Positions 17,596 through 26,033 of a DNA stretch of 64,000 bases are shown here, one piece after another (positions within the stretch are counted from its first letter, which is position 1; each line of letters opens with the position of its first letter). The notes below the pieces were generated by a model. That model was not told the DNA's origin. It ran no database searches and saw nothing but the letters and a program-made list of their open reading frames with translations. The position numbers and the translations under genes were made by a program. Source of the stretch: Winogradskyella pacifica (GTDB lineage: Bacteria; Bacteroidota; Bacteroidia; Flavobacteriales; Flavobacteriaceae); NCBI RefSeq assembly GCF_013403915.1, contig NZ_JABFDI010000005.1, positions 1 through 64,000 on the forward strand, given 5' to 3'.

Positions 17596-18678
17596 TTAGT
17601 TACAATTGTCGTTTTTAAATTCTAGTTCGTCGTCATCTCCAATTTCAAAGCTGACTTCAACCTCATTATCATCATCGTCATTATCGATTTCATGTAAATT
17701 CCAAGTACTATTGATGTCATCAAATCCAGGAATATCAAAGGTTACTGTGATGTTATTTCCATTTCCACTTGTCGTCCAAGTTCCATTGGCAGTGTTGCCA
17801 GTCCAAGTGACTGTAACGGTATTATCTGTAGAGAAATTAAAGAGGTAACCTGTATAGTTGTCTTCTAAGTCATTATCATTACGTTCTAATTCGTCTATAT
17901 ACCAACCCGAACAAGCTGTTAAAATAGATTCTAATTGGCTTGGTGTGCAGTTCGTACAATCGTCATCGTCATAATCGTAATCATCATCTTCATCGCAATC
18001 GTCACCAAAATCATCAATGGCATCATCGAGCTGGTCGAAATTGTTAATTACAATTTCATTACCATCAGCAATTATGATACTTATAGGGAATTCGAAACCA
18101 ATTAAATCATCTTCGTCTATATCATCTATAAATTCATAAAGGTCATAGTCATTGGTGAATGTTAGTGTTGCAATAACTTCATTATTGGTGTTAAAAACGG
18201 AAGCCGAAATTGGATATACAAAATCTAGACATTCTATGTCATCATCAAATTCATTTTCATCGTTACAATCATCAGCATAATCTTCTAGCTGATCTAAACT
18301 GTTAACTTGAATTTCAGAATAATCAGCAAAAATAATGGTGATAGGAAAATCGATAACAACCGTATCGTCATCGTCATCAAATTCGTCAAGAACATCTTCA
18401 AGATCATCATAATCATCAATATTAGTAATGGTTAATTCTACCCCATTTATGGTTGCTGTTATTGGTAGTTGAATGGTAAAGCAATTGGCATTGTAAACGA
18501 CGTTATCTATTGAGCCGTCGTTCATGGTGACTCTTTGAATCTGACTTGCCAAAGCTGAATTAGCTTGTAATGTAGATTCTGCTGGTGGATCAATACTTAT
18601 ATCATCTTCGGTTCTACAAGATGTCATTGTTAAGAATAAACCTAATAAGGCAAAAAGATAAGGTTTGATAGTTTTCAT
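17596..18678 (-). CDS. Asp-rich lipoprotein with repeated acidic domains
   Basis: A 360-residue lipoprotein: signal peptide with Cys21 (LTMTSC), then two related segments of about 90 residues (CFTIQLPITATINGVEL... and CLDFVYPISASVFNTNN...), each containing an acidic run and ending in DDC, followed by an Asp-rich linker and the C-terminal domain shared with the 158-residue neighbour. The many Asp clusters suggest calcium binding outside the cell. The frame reaches 18717, but the ATG at 18678 directly precedes the signal peptide. The two lipoprotein genes are 35 bases apart and probably co-transcribed; they lie divergent from the ECF sigma factor operon. Surface location and function are inference. 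Confidence 0.82.
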   Translation of the reverse strand: MKTIKPYLFALLGLFLTMTSCRTEDDISIDPPAESTLQANSALASQIQRVTMNDGSIDNVVYNANCFTIQLPITATINGVELTITNIDDYDDLEDVLDEFDDDDDTVVIDFPITIIFADYSEIQVNSLDQLEDYADDCNDENEFDDDIECLDFVYPISASVFNTNNEVIATLTFTNDYDLYEFIDDIDEDDLIGFEFPISIIIADGNEIVINNFDQLDDAIDDFGDDCDEDDDYDYDDDDCTNCTPSQLESILTACSGWYIDELERNDNDLEDNYTGYLFNFSTDNTVTVTWTGNTANGTWTTSGNGNNITVTFDIPGFDDINSTWNLHEIDNDDDDNEVEVSFEIGDDDELEFKNDNCN

Positions 18679-19070
18679 AATTAATTTGTTTTTTATGATC
18701 ATGGTTAAGTTTTTCATTTAATAAGGCGCTTTAATTACTCCCTTTATACTTAGAACAACTCAGTAATTAAATGTCCCAAGAATTTTTTTATTTTTTTTAT
18801 TTAATTGAAATCTGAGTCGTTTCAAATTCTGAATAGTTGCTTTTACTTTTAATAGGTTGATTCATGTATTATGTCATTTTAAATTGAACGTATAGTTTTA
18901 AAACAATCACATTGTATAATCTCCCAAAATTATTTTAATTAAATTTTTTAATGGTGATTTCGAATCTAATTCTAGAATTTAAATTTGATGCTTTAGTAAC
19001 GTAATCTTTTGCATGGTCTTTAAAAAAAAGTATACTTTTGGTAATTCAAATTTCAAAAAAACACTTTTAA
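18679..19070. other. Divergent intergenic region between lipoprotein and sigma-factor genes
   Basis: About 390 very AT-rich bases without an ORF. The right end holds a clear promoter for the sigma-factor operon (19008-19040). I saw no convincing promoter for the leftward lipoprotein operon. Confidence 0.5.
19008..19040 (+). promoter_or_regulatory. Bacteroidota-type promoter of the sigma/FecR/receptor operon
   Basis: TTTG at 19008-19011 is followed after 21 bases by TACTTTTG at 19033-19040, an exact TAnnTTTG match. The housekeeping-type elements suggest that the operon is not solely self-activated by its own sigma factor. Translation starts about 30 bases beyond, at 19071. Confidence 0.7.
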
Positions 19071-19589
19071 TTGTCTAAGTCGCTCCACAAAGATATCTGT
19101 GATAAACTACGCTTTTCTAAACTCTACGAAAAGTATGCGCAAAGCATGAGTACTATTTTGTATTACAAGTATGGTGATTTATTAAACCCATCAGATAAAG
19201 TGCAAGATGCCTTTATTAAATTATGGGAAAATTGTGCTAAAGTGGCACCTGAAGCTGCAAAATCTTATTTATATACGGTTGCAAATAATATGATGCTTAA
19301 CGAAGTGAAGCACCAAAAGATTGTTTTTAAGCATCAAGAAGTAAAGCCGAAGGATTATACCAATGAGACGCCAGAATTTATGTTGCGAAAAAAGGAATTT
19401 TTAAAGCGTTACGAAACAGCTTTGTCAACATTAAAAGAAGAAGAACGTGTGGCTTTTCTTCTAAGTAAGGTCGATGGAAAAACCCATAAAGAAATTGCAG
19501 AGTTATTAAATATTACCAAAAAAGTAGCTGAACACAGAATTTATGCTGCCTTAAATAAGTTGAAAGATCAGTTGGAAGAACTGAATTGA
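19071..19589 (+). CDS. ECF-type RNA polymerase sigma factor
   Basis: A 172-residue sigma-70 family protein with region 2 (about 15-80: FSKLYEKYAQSMSTILYYKYG, VQDAFIKLWEN) and region 4 (about 115-168: ALSTLKEEERVAFLLSKVDG, THKEIAELLNITKKVAEHRI helix-turn-helix), and no region 1 or 3: an extracytoplasmic-function sigma factor. The next gene encodes a FecR anti-sigma factor and the third a TonB-dependent receptor, the usual cell-surface signalling set. The start is TTG at 19071; the first in-frame ATG would cut into region 2. Target promoters cannot be named. Confidence 0.9.
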   Translation: MSKSLHKDICDKLRFSKLYEKYAQSMSTILYYKYGDLLNPSDKVQDAFIKLWENCAKVAPEAAKSYLYTVANNMMLNEVKHQKIVFKHQEVKPKDYTNETPEFMLRKKEFLKRYETALSTLKEEERVAFLLSKVDGKTHKEIAELLNITKKVAEHRIYAALNKLKDQLEELN

Positions 19590-19644
19590 AAATAATTTTG
19601 GGACAATTGAAAGTTGAGTTGTTTTATAAGTATAGCATCAAGTT

Positions 19645-20550
19645 ATGGACAAAGAATATTTACTAAAAAAATGGTTGGACAACAACTTATCTGAAGCAGA
19701 GGCGGAAGCTTTTAATGCTTTAGATGATGCGAAGCTGTATAATGAAATAGCAGAAGAAGCACAGCGATTTAGTGGTCATCATAATGCAAAAGTGCCTGCG
19801 TTTGAAGCTTTAGAAAGCCAGTTGCAAAATAAAAAGGCTTCGTCAATTAATTGGATGAATATAGCATCACGATTTGCAGCTGTTTTTGTTATTGGTTTAA
19901 CCTTATTTTTGTTTTTAAATAGAGATAATACCAATACAATTGCAACCGATTTAGCACAAAAAGAAACCATTACACTTCCTGATAATTCTAGAGTAGAACT
20001 TAATGAGTTGTCTCAGCTTACATATAGTCCTTCAAATTGGGATAACGAAAGAACCTTAAATTTAAAAGGAGAAGCCTTTTTTGATGTCGAAAAAGGAAAG
20101 CAATTCGATGTCAATACTGATTTTGGAAAAGTAACGGTTTTAGGAACCGAGTTTAATGTATTTACAAAGGATAGTATTTTTAAAGTAACCTGTTATGAAG
20201 GTTTGGTGCAAGTCAGTTATAACGATGCGGTTATAAAAGTACCAGCCGGTTCAGAGTTTATTTTAAAATCAGGAACGGCTAAAAAATCTATTATTGCTAT
20301 AGCAGAACCGTATTGGCTTAAAAATATGAGTGTATTTAAAGATGCATCAGTACAAGCAGTGCTTTTAGAGTTTGAAAGTCAATATAACATCACAATTACG
20401 GATTCCATTGCTGCAAATACGTTGAGATTTACAGGCGCATTTGAGCACGATAACCTTAATAATGCTTTAAAATCAATTACACAGCCGCTTGGTTTGACCT
20501 ATGAAATTATAAATAATAAAGAGGTCGTCATACACAATGCTAAAGATTAA
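19645..20550 (+). CDS. FecR family anti-sigma factor
   Basis: A 301-residue inner-membrane protein. Residues 1-70 are cytoplasmic and would hold the sigma factor, one membrane helix lies at about 73-92 (FAAVFVIGLTLFLFLN), then a periplasmic FecR domain (about 100-195: TLPDNSRVELNELSQLTYS, GEAFFDVEKGKQFDV, VTVLGTEFNV) and a C-terminal DUF4974-type domain (about 230-298: FKDASVQAVLLEFESQYNI). In such systems the periplasmic part receives the signal from the TonB-dependent receptor. It ends 14 bases inside the receptor gene, so the two are translationally coupled. Confidence 0.92.
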   Translation: MDKEYLLKKWLDNNLSEAEAEAFNALDDAKLYNEIAEEAQRFSGHHNAKVPAFEALESQLQNKKASSINWMNIASRFAAVFVIGLTLFLFLNRDNTNTIATDLAQKETITLPDNSRVELNELSQLTYSPSNWDNERTLNLKGEAFFDVEKGKQFDVNTDFGKVTVLGTEFNVFTKDSIFKVTCYEGLVQVSYNDAVIKVPAGSEFILKSGTAKKSIIAIAEPYWLKNMSVFKDASVQAVLLEFESQYNITITDSIAANTLRFTGAFEHDNLNNALKSITQPLGLTYEIINNKEVVIHNAKD

Positions 20551-23035
20551 GTATATAACTTTTTTACTAAGTGTATTTATTTGCTTTTCAGTAAAAGCAC
20601 AAGCTAATGATGGAAAAATATCTATCATACAAGTGCTTAATGAGATTTCTAAAACTCATAATATTAATTTCAATTATAAAAGTGACCTTCTTAAAGAAGT
20701 CTATGTCATCCCTTTAGATGATGATCTAAGTCTTAGTACTAAAATTGAAACCTTAGAACAACAGACCAATTTTATTTTTACCAAAATTAGCGACGTGGTC
20801 TTTAGTATCACCAAGCCCATTACAATTTGTGGTTATTTGCGAGACAACATAGAAAATCCGCTTTATGGAGCAACTATTCATACAAAACACAATTACACAG
20901 TAACTAATGATGATGGCTATTTTGAAATAGAAGTACCATCATTAGAGACGCTTCTTACCATCCGATTTATAGGTTTTAAAACCATAAAGCGTCAAGCTAA
21001 GTTTTTTAAATTAAATAGTTGTGAGGCTATTACTTTAATTGAAGAAGCTGAAGTGTTTAGTTCTGTAGTGCTCAACGGCTATATTGTTAAAGGTATAGAC
21101 AAGCAACAAGACGGAAGTATTGCTATTGATTATAGCAGGTTTACCTTGCTTCCCGGACTTATAGAGTCTGATGTGTTGCATACCGTTCAGGCATTGCCTG
21201 GTGTACTAAGTGTAGATGAAACGGTTTCTAATATTAATATAAGAGGAGGGTCTCACGATCAGAATTTATTGCTTTGGGATGGGATAAAAATGTATCAATC
21301 CAGTCATTTTTTCGGACTTATTTCAAGTTTCAATCCGCAGATCACACAAACGGCAACCGTAATTAATAACGGTACAGATGCTTCATATACCGACGGTGTT
21401 TCAGGAACTATTGATATGCATTCTAGTAAAACCATTGAATCCAATTTTAAAGGTTCCTTTGGAATTAATCTTCTTAATGCCGATTTATTTTTAAATGCAC
21501 CAATTGGTGAAAAGTCTTCAGTTCAAATTGCAGGACGTAAATCTATTGATGAATTGGTAAGAACACCAACCTATAAAACGTATTTTGAACGTGTGACACA
21601 AAATACAGAAGTAGCAGAAAATACATCTAATGTTAGTAACTCAAATCAAGCCTTCGATTTTTATGATGCGTCTTTAAGGTGGCTTTATAAACCATCGGAT
21701 AAGGATTTTGTACGATTAAATTTCATGTTAGTTCATAATGATTTAACCTTTGATGAATCTGCGCTTTTTAATGGAGTAGAAGAAACGCGAGAAAGTAGTA
21801 TTTCTCAAAAGAGTATTTCGGTAGGCTTAAATTATCGTCGGCAATGGAATGATAAATTAAGTACTGTGCTCAATATTTATAATACAGATTATACATTACA
21901 AGCTGTAAACGCTAACGTTATGGCAGAACAGCGTTTCTTACAAGAAAATATAGTGTCTGAAACCTCGGCAAAATTGGAAGGGTTTTATACTCAAAACTTA
22001 TGGCAATTCAATTTGGGCTATAATTTTATTGAATCTGAAATTACAAACCTAAATGATATTGATGTCCCAAGATTTGTAAGACGTGATTCTGAAGTTTTAC
22101 GAGAACAAGCGGTTTTTGCTCAGACACAGTTTGAAAATGAAACTAAAAATCTTACCGTAAAGTTAGGAGTAAGGGCGAATTATATTGAGAAGTTTGATGA
22201 AGTAATTATAGAACCGCGTTTAAGTATTAGAAAAGGGTTAGGTAGCCATTTTGAATTAGAAGCATTAGGTGAGTTTAAACATCAAAACACCTCGCAAATT
22301 ATCAACTTTCAAAATGATTTTTTAGGAGTAGAAAAACGTCGATGGCAGCTCACAGATAATGATAGTATACCAATAATTAAAAGTAAACAAGCCTCATTAG
22401 GATTGCTTTATAAAAACAAAGGTTGGTTAATTGATGCGAAAGCATATTACAAAAAAGTTGATGGCATAACCACACAAAGCCAAGGGTTTACCACGAAGTA
22501 TGAATTTGAAAAAGAAAAAGGAAGCTATGATGTTTTAGGAGCTGAGTTTTTAGTCCGGAAAAATTTCAATCATCTAAACACGTGGTTGAGTTATTCATAT
22601 ATAAAAAACGATTATACCTTTGAAACGCTTGAGGAAATTGAATTCCCCAGTAATTTTGATATTACACATGCCTTTACAATCGGTACAACCTATAGTAATG
22701 AGTCGTGGAACGTTTCTGCAGGATTAAATTATAGACTAGGGAAACCAACATCGGTACCATTAATAGAAAATGAAGTTACAGCCAATGATATTAATTTTGA
22801 TAGCGCAAATTACGAAAGATTACAAGACTATTTAAGAATCGACGCTTCCGCGCTTTATAAATTTAAGATAAATAAATTGTTTCGTTCGGAGGTTGGTGTT
22901 TCCGCTTGGAACATCTCAGATGTTAAAAATCCAATTAATAATTATTACAGAATTGATGCAGAGAATAATGCAATAAAATTTTCTAGATATTCGTTAGGGA
23001 TTACTACGAATGCTGTTTTTCGTCTTTATTTTTAG
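20537..23035 (+). CDS. TonB-dependent outer-membrane receptor with N-terminal signalling domain
   Basis: An 832-residue outer-membrane protein: signal peptide (about 1-21), STN-like signalling domain (about 25-92: IQVLNEISKTHNINFNYKS), a carboxypeptidase-regulatory-like beta domain (95-170, GATIHTKHNYTVTNDDGYFE), plug (about 185-300, with NINIRGGSHDQNLLLWDG) and a beta barrel ending in Phe (FRLYF). The signalling domain would contact the FecR protein. No SusD partner follows, so this is not a canonical polysaccharide-utilisation pair; iron complexes, peptides or a small glycan are all possible ligands. Calling it an iron receptor would go beyond the sequence. Confidence 0.9.
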   Translation: MLKIKYITFLLSVFICFSVKAQANDGKISIIQVLNEISKTHNINFNYKSDLLKEVYVIPLDDDLSLSTKIETLEQQTNFIFTKISDVVFSITKPITICGYLRDNIENPLYGATIHTKHNYTVTNDDGYFEIEVPSLETLLTIRFIGFKTIKRQAKFFKLNSCEAITLIEEAEVFSSVVLNGYIVKGIDKQQDGSIAIDYSRFTLLPGLIESDVLHTVQALPGVLSVDETVSNINIRGGSHDQNLLLWDGIKMYQSSHFFGLISSFNPQITQTATVINNGTDASYTDGVSGTIDMHSSKTIESNFKGSFGINLLNADLFLNAPIGEKSSVQIAGRKSIDELVRTPTYKTYFERVTQNTEVAENTSNVSNSNQAFDFYDASLRWLYKPSDKDFVRLNFMLVHNDLTFDESALFNGVEETRESSISQKSISVGLNYRRQWNDKLSTVLNIYNTDYTLQAVNANVMAEQRFLQENIVSETSAKLEGFYTQNLWQFNLGYNFIESEITNLNDIDVPRFVRRDSEVLREQAVFAQTQFENETKNLTVKLGVRANYIEKFDEVIIEPRLSIRKGLGSHFELEALGEFKHQNTSQIINFQNDFLGVEKRRWQLTDNDSIPIIKSKQASLGLLYKNKGWLIDAKAYYKKVDGITTQSQGFTTKYEFEKEKGSYDVLGAEFLVRKNFNHLNTWLSYSYIKNDYTFETLEEIEFPSNFDITHAFTIGTTYSNESWNVSAGLNYRLGKPTSVPLIENEVTANDINFDSANYERLQDYLRIDASALYKFKINKLFRSEVGVSAWNISDVKNPINNYYRIDAENNAIKFSRYSLGITTNAVFRLYF

Positions 23036-23036
23036 A

Positions 23037-23068
23037 AAGCGTTGGTAGTTAAACGCTTATTTTGTTAT
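23037..23068 (+). terminator. Weak hairpin after the receptor gene
   Basis: A 7-base stem AAGCGTT/AACGCTT (23037-23043 with 23052-23058) with an 8-base loop and a T-rich but interrupted tail. It is 2 bases after the receptor stop and may act as a terminator. Confidence 0.45.
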
Positions 23069-23086
23069 TTGAGCGAGTACACTATG

Positions 23087-23115
23087 TTGGTTATGTAATT
23101 TTAATATTATATTTG
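23087..23115 (+). promoter_or_regulatory. Promoter-like element in the gap before the small PID protein
   Basis: TTG (23087-23089), 18 bases, TATATTTG (23108-23115): a full match. The next start codon is 150 bases away and has its own closer promoter, so this one would give a long leader or a small untranslated RNA. Confidence 0.5.
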
Positions 23116-23219
23116 CGTTAAGTAAAAATAAAAATGTAGGTAACTTCCCTATTTCAACCTCATTTTATGCACTTTGTCGATAAAATTTGCCGTTTGTAGA
23201 TGTTTTTAATGAATTTAAT

Positions 23220-23249
23220 TTTGTCAACTCATTTTTTTTAATACTTTTA
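23220..23249 (+). promoter_or_regulatory. Proximal promoter of the small PID protein gene
   Basis: TTTG at 23220-23223, an 18-base spacer and TACTTTTA at 23242-23249 (one mismatch to TAnnTTTG). The ATG at 23266 is about 10 bases beyond the predicted transcription start. Confidence 0.5.
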
Positions 23250-23265
23250 CACCTCAATTAACAGA

Positions 23266-23475
23266 ATGCATAAGAAAAATATGTTTGTTTCAATCTTAGT
23301 TTTTTTTGTAGGGTTCGCTTCTATGGCTCAGGGCACTACTGGATCTGTTCCGCCGCCGCCAGCACCACCACCACCGCCTGGTCTTCCAATTGATGGAGGC
23401 ATAGTAGTTCTATTTATATTTGCGTTAAGCTATGGTATTTATAAGTCTAATAAATTATCTCGTAAAAACGCTTAA
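23266..23475 (+). CDS. Small proline-rich protein with PID-type C-terminal sorting-like tail
   Basis: A 69-residue protein: signal peptide (about 1-22, ending SMAQ), a Gly/Thr then Pro-rich stretch (VPPPPAPPPPPGLP), the tripeptide PID followed by Gly-Gly, one membrane helix (about 45-60) with a Gly near its end, and a basic tail (KSNKLSRKN). This tripartite end (PID motif, helix, basic tail) is like the PID-CTERM sorting signals I recall in Bacteroidota, short proteins whose processing enzyme is not established. Nothing but this sorting-like architecture remains once the signal peptide is removed. Its last four bases overlap the end of the convergent ribE gene. Confidence 0.7.
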   Translation: MHKKNMFVSILVFFVGFASMAQGTTGSVPPPPAPPPPPGLPIDGGIVVLFIFALSYGIYKSNKLSRKNA

Positions 23476-24062
23476 TGCCTTAGGTCATTAAGACGTTTTA
23501 CATATTTCCCAATAACATCAAACTCTAAATTTATCGTATCACCAACGTTTAATGTTTTAAATGTGGTATGATTAAATGTATAAGGTATAATAGCTACAGA
23601 AAAACGATTCAATTGAGAGTTTACAACCGTTAAGCTCACTCCGTTTACAGTAATAGACCCTTTTTCGATGGTAATATTATTAAGATCCTTATCATATTCA
23701 AAAGTAAAAACCCAACTACCTTCGTTTTCTTTTATTTCAATACAAGTTGCAGTTTGATCTACATGCCCCTGAACAATATGGCCATCTAAGCGGTCACCCA
23801 GTTTCATGGCGCGTTCAATATTTACACATTCTTTTTCTTTGAGTAATCCTAAATTGGTTTTATCGAGTGTTTCTTGGATTGCTGTAACCGTATAAGTATC
23901 TCCTGTAATACCAACAACGGTGAGACAGACACCATTATGAGCGACACTTTGGTCTATTTTTAATTCACTTGTTATAGCGGTATGTACTGTAATATGAAGA
24001 TTTCCACCATCTCTATTTAGTTTTTCAATTGTTCCGAGATCTTCTATAATGCCTGTAAACAT
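23472..24062 (-). CDS. ribE: Riboflavin synthase, alpha chain
   Basis: A 196-residue enzyme built of two homologous lumazine-binding barrels (about 1-97 and 98-196). The N-terminal MFTGIIEDLGTIE and GVCLTV motifs and the second-repeat GHVDQTATC and GVSLTVV motifs are typical. It converts two 6,7-dimethyl-8-ribityllumazine molecules to riboflavin and 5-amino-6-ribitylaminouracil in the cytoplasm. It stands alone and is divergent from pdxA with only 51 bases between the start codons, which hold both promoters. Flavin supply is relevant to the many flavoproteins here, but no flavin riboswitch was seen. Confidence 0.95.
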   Translation of the reverse strand: MFTGIIEDLGTIEKLNRDGGNLHITVHTAITSELKIDQSVAHNGVCLTVVGITGDTYTVTAIQETLDKTNLGLLKEKECVNIERAMKLGDRLDGHIVQGHVDQTATCIEIKENEGSWVFTFEYDKDLNNITIEKGSITVNGVSLTVVNSQLNRFSVAIIPYTFNHTTFKTLNVGDTINLEFDVIGKYVKRLNDLRH

Positions 24063-24081
24063 AATTTGTACTTTATTTAGT

Positions 24082-24089
24082 TAAATTTG
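24082..24089 (+). promoter_or_regulatory. -7 element of the pdxA promoter
   Basis: TAAATTTG exactly matches TAnnTTTG and lies 25 bases upstream of the pdxA ATG. No matching -33 TTG at proper spacing was found. Confidence 0.5.
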
Positions 24090-24095
24090 CAGTTA

Positions 24096-24103
24096 CAAAG
24101 TTA
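24096..24103 (-). promoter_or_regulatory. -7 element of the ribE promoter
   Basis: On the minus strand this is TAACTTTG, an exact match, 34 bases upstream of the ribE ATG. It lies downstream of the opposing pdxA -7 element, so the two transcripts would start facing away from each other across overlapping sites. Confidence 0.5.
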
Positions 24104-24113
24104 AAGACAAAAA

Positions 24114-25154
24114 ATGAAAAAAGACGAAAAGATAATTGTAGGAATTTCTATTGGTGACCTCAACGGTATTGGTGCGGAAATAGTCATTAAAGCTTACGAA
24201 GATCCAAGATCTTTAGAATTAAATACTCCTGTGATTTTTGCTTCGGCTAAAACAATGCAGTTCTTTAAGAACCATTTTAATAGTAAAATTAATTTTTTTA
24301 GTATTGATTCTCCAGAAAAAGTGGTTCACGGAAAAGTTAATGTAGTTGAAGTTTGGAGCGAACCTGTAAAAATCGAATTTGGTACAGAGGACAAAAAGAT
24401 AGGAGAATACGCTATAAAATCTCTCGAAGCGGCTACCAATGCTTTAAAAGAAGGTACGATTGATGTATTAGTAACCGCACCAATTAATAAACACAATATT
24501 CAATCGGAAAAATTTAACTTTCCTGGTCATACAGATTATTTAGCTAAAGCCTTAAATGGAAAAAGTTTAATGTTTATGGTTTCTGATGAATTGAGAGTGG
24601 GACTTTTAACAGATCATGTTCCGCTTAAAGATGCTAGCAATGCGATTACCGTAGACCTCATTAAAGAAAAAATAGCAACGGTTACTAAATCTTTAATACA
24701 GGACTTTGGAGTAAGAAAACCTAAGGTTGCTGTTTTAGCTATAAACCCACACGCTGGTGATAATGGAGTGATTGGTAACGAGGATGATACGATTTTAAAA
24801 CCTACTTTAGAAAAAATTAAAGCTGGTGGCACTTTAGTTTACGGACCCTATTCAGCAGATAGCTTTTTTGGTTCTAACACCTATAAAAATTTCGATGCCA
24901 TAATAGCGTCTTATCATGATCAAGGTTTAATTCCCTTTAAAACAATTGCTTTTGGGAAAGGTGTAAATTACACCGCAGGTTTAGATAAAGTGAGAACGTC
25001 TCCAGACCATGGTACGGCGTATGAAATAGCAGGAAAAGGGATCGCAGATGAAAGTTCAATGAAACAAGCAATCTTTACTGCAATCGAAATTTTTAAACAT
25101 AGAGAAGACTATAATTATTATAGTAAAAACCCTTTAAAAAAGGCTTCTAGATAG
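24114..25154 (+). CDS. pdxA: 4-hydroxythreonine-4-phosphate dehydrogenase
   Basis: A 346-residue member of the PdxA family, which oxidises 4-phosphohydroxy-L-threonine on the DXP-dependent route to pyridoxal phosphate. Visible motifs are the N-terminal GISIGDLNGIGAEIV, TAPINKHNI, FPGHTDYLAKAL with a metal-ligand His, LAINPHAGDNGVIGNEDD, and SPDHGTAYEIAGKG near the C-terminus. Length is normal (about 330-350). It is a single gene between ribE and the DUF177-rpmF block. Confidence 0.95.
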   Translation: MKKDEKIIVGISIGDLNGIGAEIVIKAYEDPRSLELNTPVIFASAKTMQFFKNHFNSKINFFSIDSPEKVVHGKVNVVEVWSEPVKIEFGTEDKKIGEYAIKSLEAATNALKEGTIDVLVTAPINKHNIQSEKFNFPGHTDYLAKALNGKSLMFMVSDELRVGLLTDHVPLKDASNAITVDLIKEKIATVTKSLIQDFGVRKPKVAVLAINPHAGDNGVIGNEDDTILKPTLEKIKAGGTLVYGPYSADSFFGSNTYKNFDAIIASYHDQGLIPFKTIAFGKGVNYTAGLDKVRTSPDHGTAYEIAGKGIADESSMKQAIFTAIEIFKHREDYNYYSKNPLKKASR

Positions 25155-25203
25155 TTATAAACAAAATTTGTTGATATCTAGGCTTTAAGTAAGGAAAAAT
25201 TTA

Positions 25204-25211
25204 TATATTTG
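25204..25211 (+). promoter_or_regulatory. -7 element upstream of the DUF177-rpmF operon
   Basis: TATATTTG exactly matches TAnnTTTG. Transcription would begin near 25216, giving a leader of about 18 bases before the ATG at 25234. The -33 region is weak. Confidence 0.5.
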
Positions 25212-25233
25212 CACGCTCAAATTGAATGTGATA

Positions 25234-25773
25234 ATGAAGGCATTAAAATCTTATACTATCCCTTTTGTTGGATTAAAAGAAGGAATGCATCATTTTGATT
25301 TTCAAATTGATAATACGTTCTTTCAGCATTTTGAATATGATGAATTTAATGCGATTGATGTTAAAATTGACCTAGAATTCGAAAAAAAATCAACACTTTT
25401 AGAGTTGTATTTTTCGGCTAAAGGCACAGTAAATGTTAATTGCGATATTTCAAATGAACCCTATAACCAGGCTATTAACGACGATTTTAAGTTAGTCGTT
25501 AAATTTGGTAACGAGTATAATGATGAGAATGAAGACATCTTAATTGTACAACATGGGGAATATGAAATTAATATAGCACAATATATATATGAGCTGATTA
25601 TTTTAGCAGTTCCTATTAAAAGAATTCATCCAGGTATTGAAGACGGTTCGTTACAGACTGATATACTTTCAAAATTAGAAGAACTAAGTCCAAGTGAGGA
25701 CCACAAAGTAAAATCATCAGAGGATATTGATCCTCGTTGGAATAATTTAAAAAAACTATTAACGGATAAATAA
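25234..25773 (+). CDS. DUF177 (YceD-like) protein
   Basis: A 179-residue soluble acidic protein of the DUF177/YceD family, which is almost always encoded next to rpmF and has been linked to 23S rRNA/large-subunit maturation in bacteria and plastids. It has the YceD-like strand pattern ([34 protein letters not shown]) and a C-terminal acidic stretch ending [10 protein letters not shown], a typical family end. The frame begins with a TTG at 25222, but the ATG at 25234 is preferred. The rpmF gene follows after 8 bases, so they are co-transcribed. Confidence 0.85.
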   Translation: MKALKSYTIPFVGLKEGMHHFDFQIDNTFFQHFEYDEFNAIDVKIDLEFEKKSTLLELYFSAKGTVNVNCDISNEPYNQAINDDFKLVVKFGNEYNDENEDILIVQHGEYEINIAQYIYELIILAVPIKRIHPGIEDGSLQTDILSKLEELSPSEDHKVKSSEDIDPRWNNLKKLLTDK

Positions 25774-25781
25774 CATTTAAA

Positions 25782-25985
25782 ATGGCACATCCAAAGCGTA
25801 AAATATCGAAAACAAGAAGAGATAAAAGAAGAACACATTATAAAGCTTCTGTACCTCAAATAGCAACTTGCCCTACAACTGGTGAGCCACACTTATACCA
25901 CAGAGCTCATTGGCATGATGGTAAACTATATTACAGAGGTCAAGTTCTTATTGACAACTCTGTAGAAGAAGAAAACGCAGCATAA
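25782..25985 (+). CDS. rpmF: 50S ribosomal protein L32
   Basis: A 67-residue basic protein with the L32 N-terminus [17 protein letters not shown] and the [12 protein letters not shown] segment. It retains only one of the four zinc-binding Cys found in some L32 forms, so it is the zinc-independent type. It sits between the DUF177 gene and fabH, the conserved order in many bacteria linking ribosome assembly to fatty-acid synthesis. A terminator at 26006-26033 separates it from fabH. Confidence 0.97.
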   Translation: MAHPKRKISKTRRDKRRTHYKASVPQIATCPTTGEPHLYHRAHWHDGKLYYRGQVLIDNSVEEENAA

Positions 25986-26005
25986 GTACTATGCATGCAT
26001 ACAAG

Positions 26006-26033
26006 AAAACGCTCCTATGTGAGCGTTTTTTTT
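26006..26033 (+). terminator. Terminator after rpmF
   Basis: A perfect 9-base stem (AAAACGCTC with GAGCGTTTT, 26006-26014 and 26021-26029), a 6-base loop and a run of eight T. Confidence 0.9.

Noticed and set aside
17097-17848. Ser-rich plus-strand ORFs over the lipoprotein genes
   Set aside because: They mirror the Asp-rich coding sequence on the minus strand; the lipoprotein frames have signal peptides and domain likeness.
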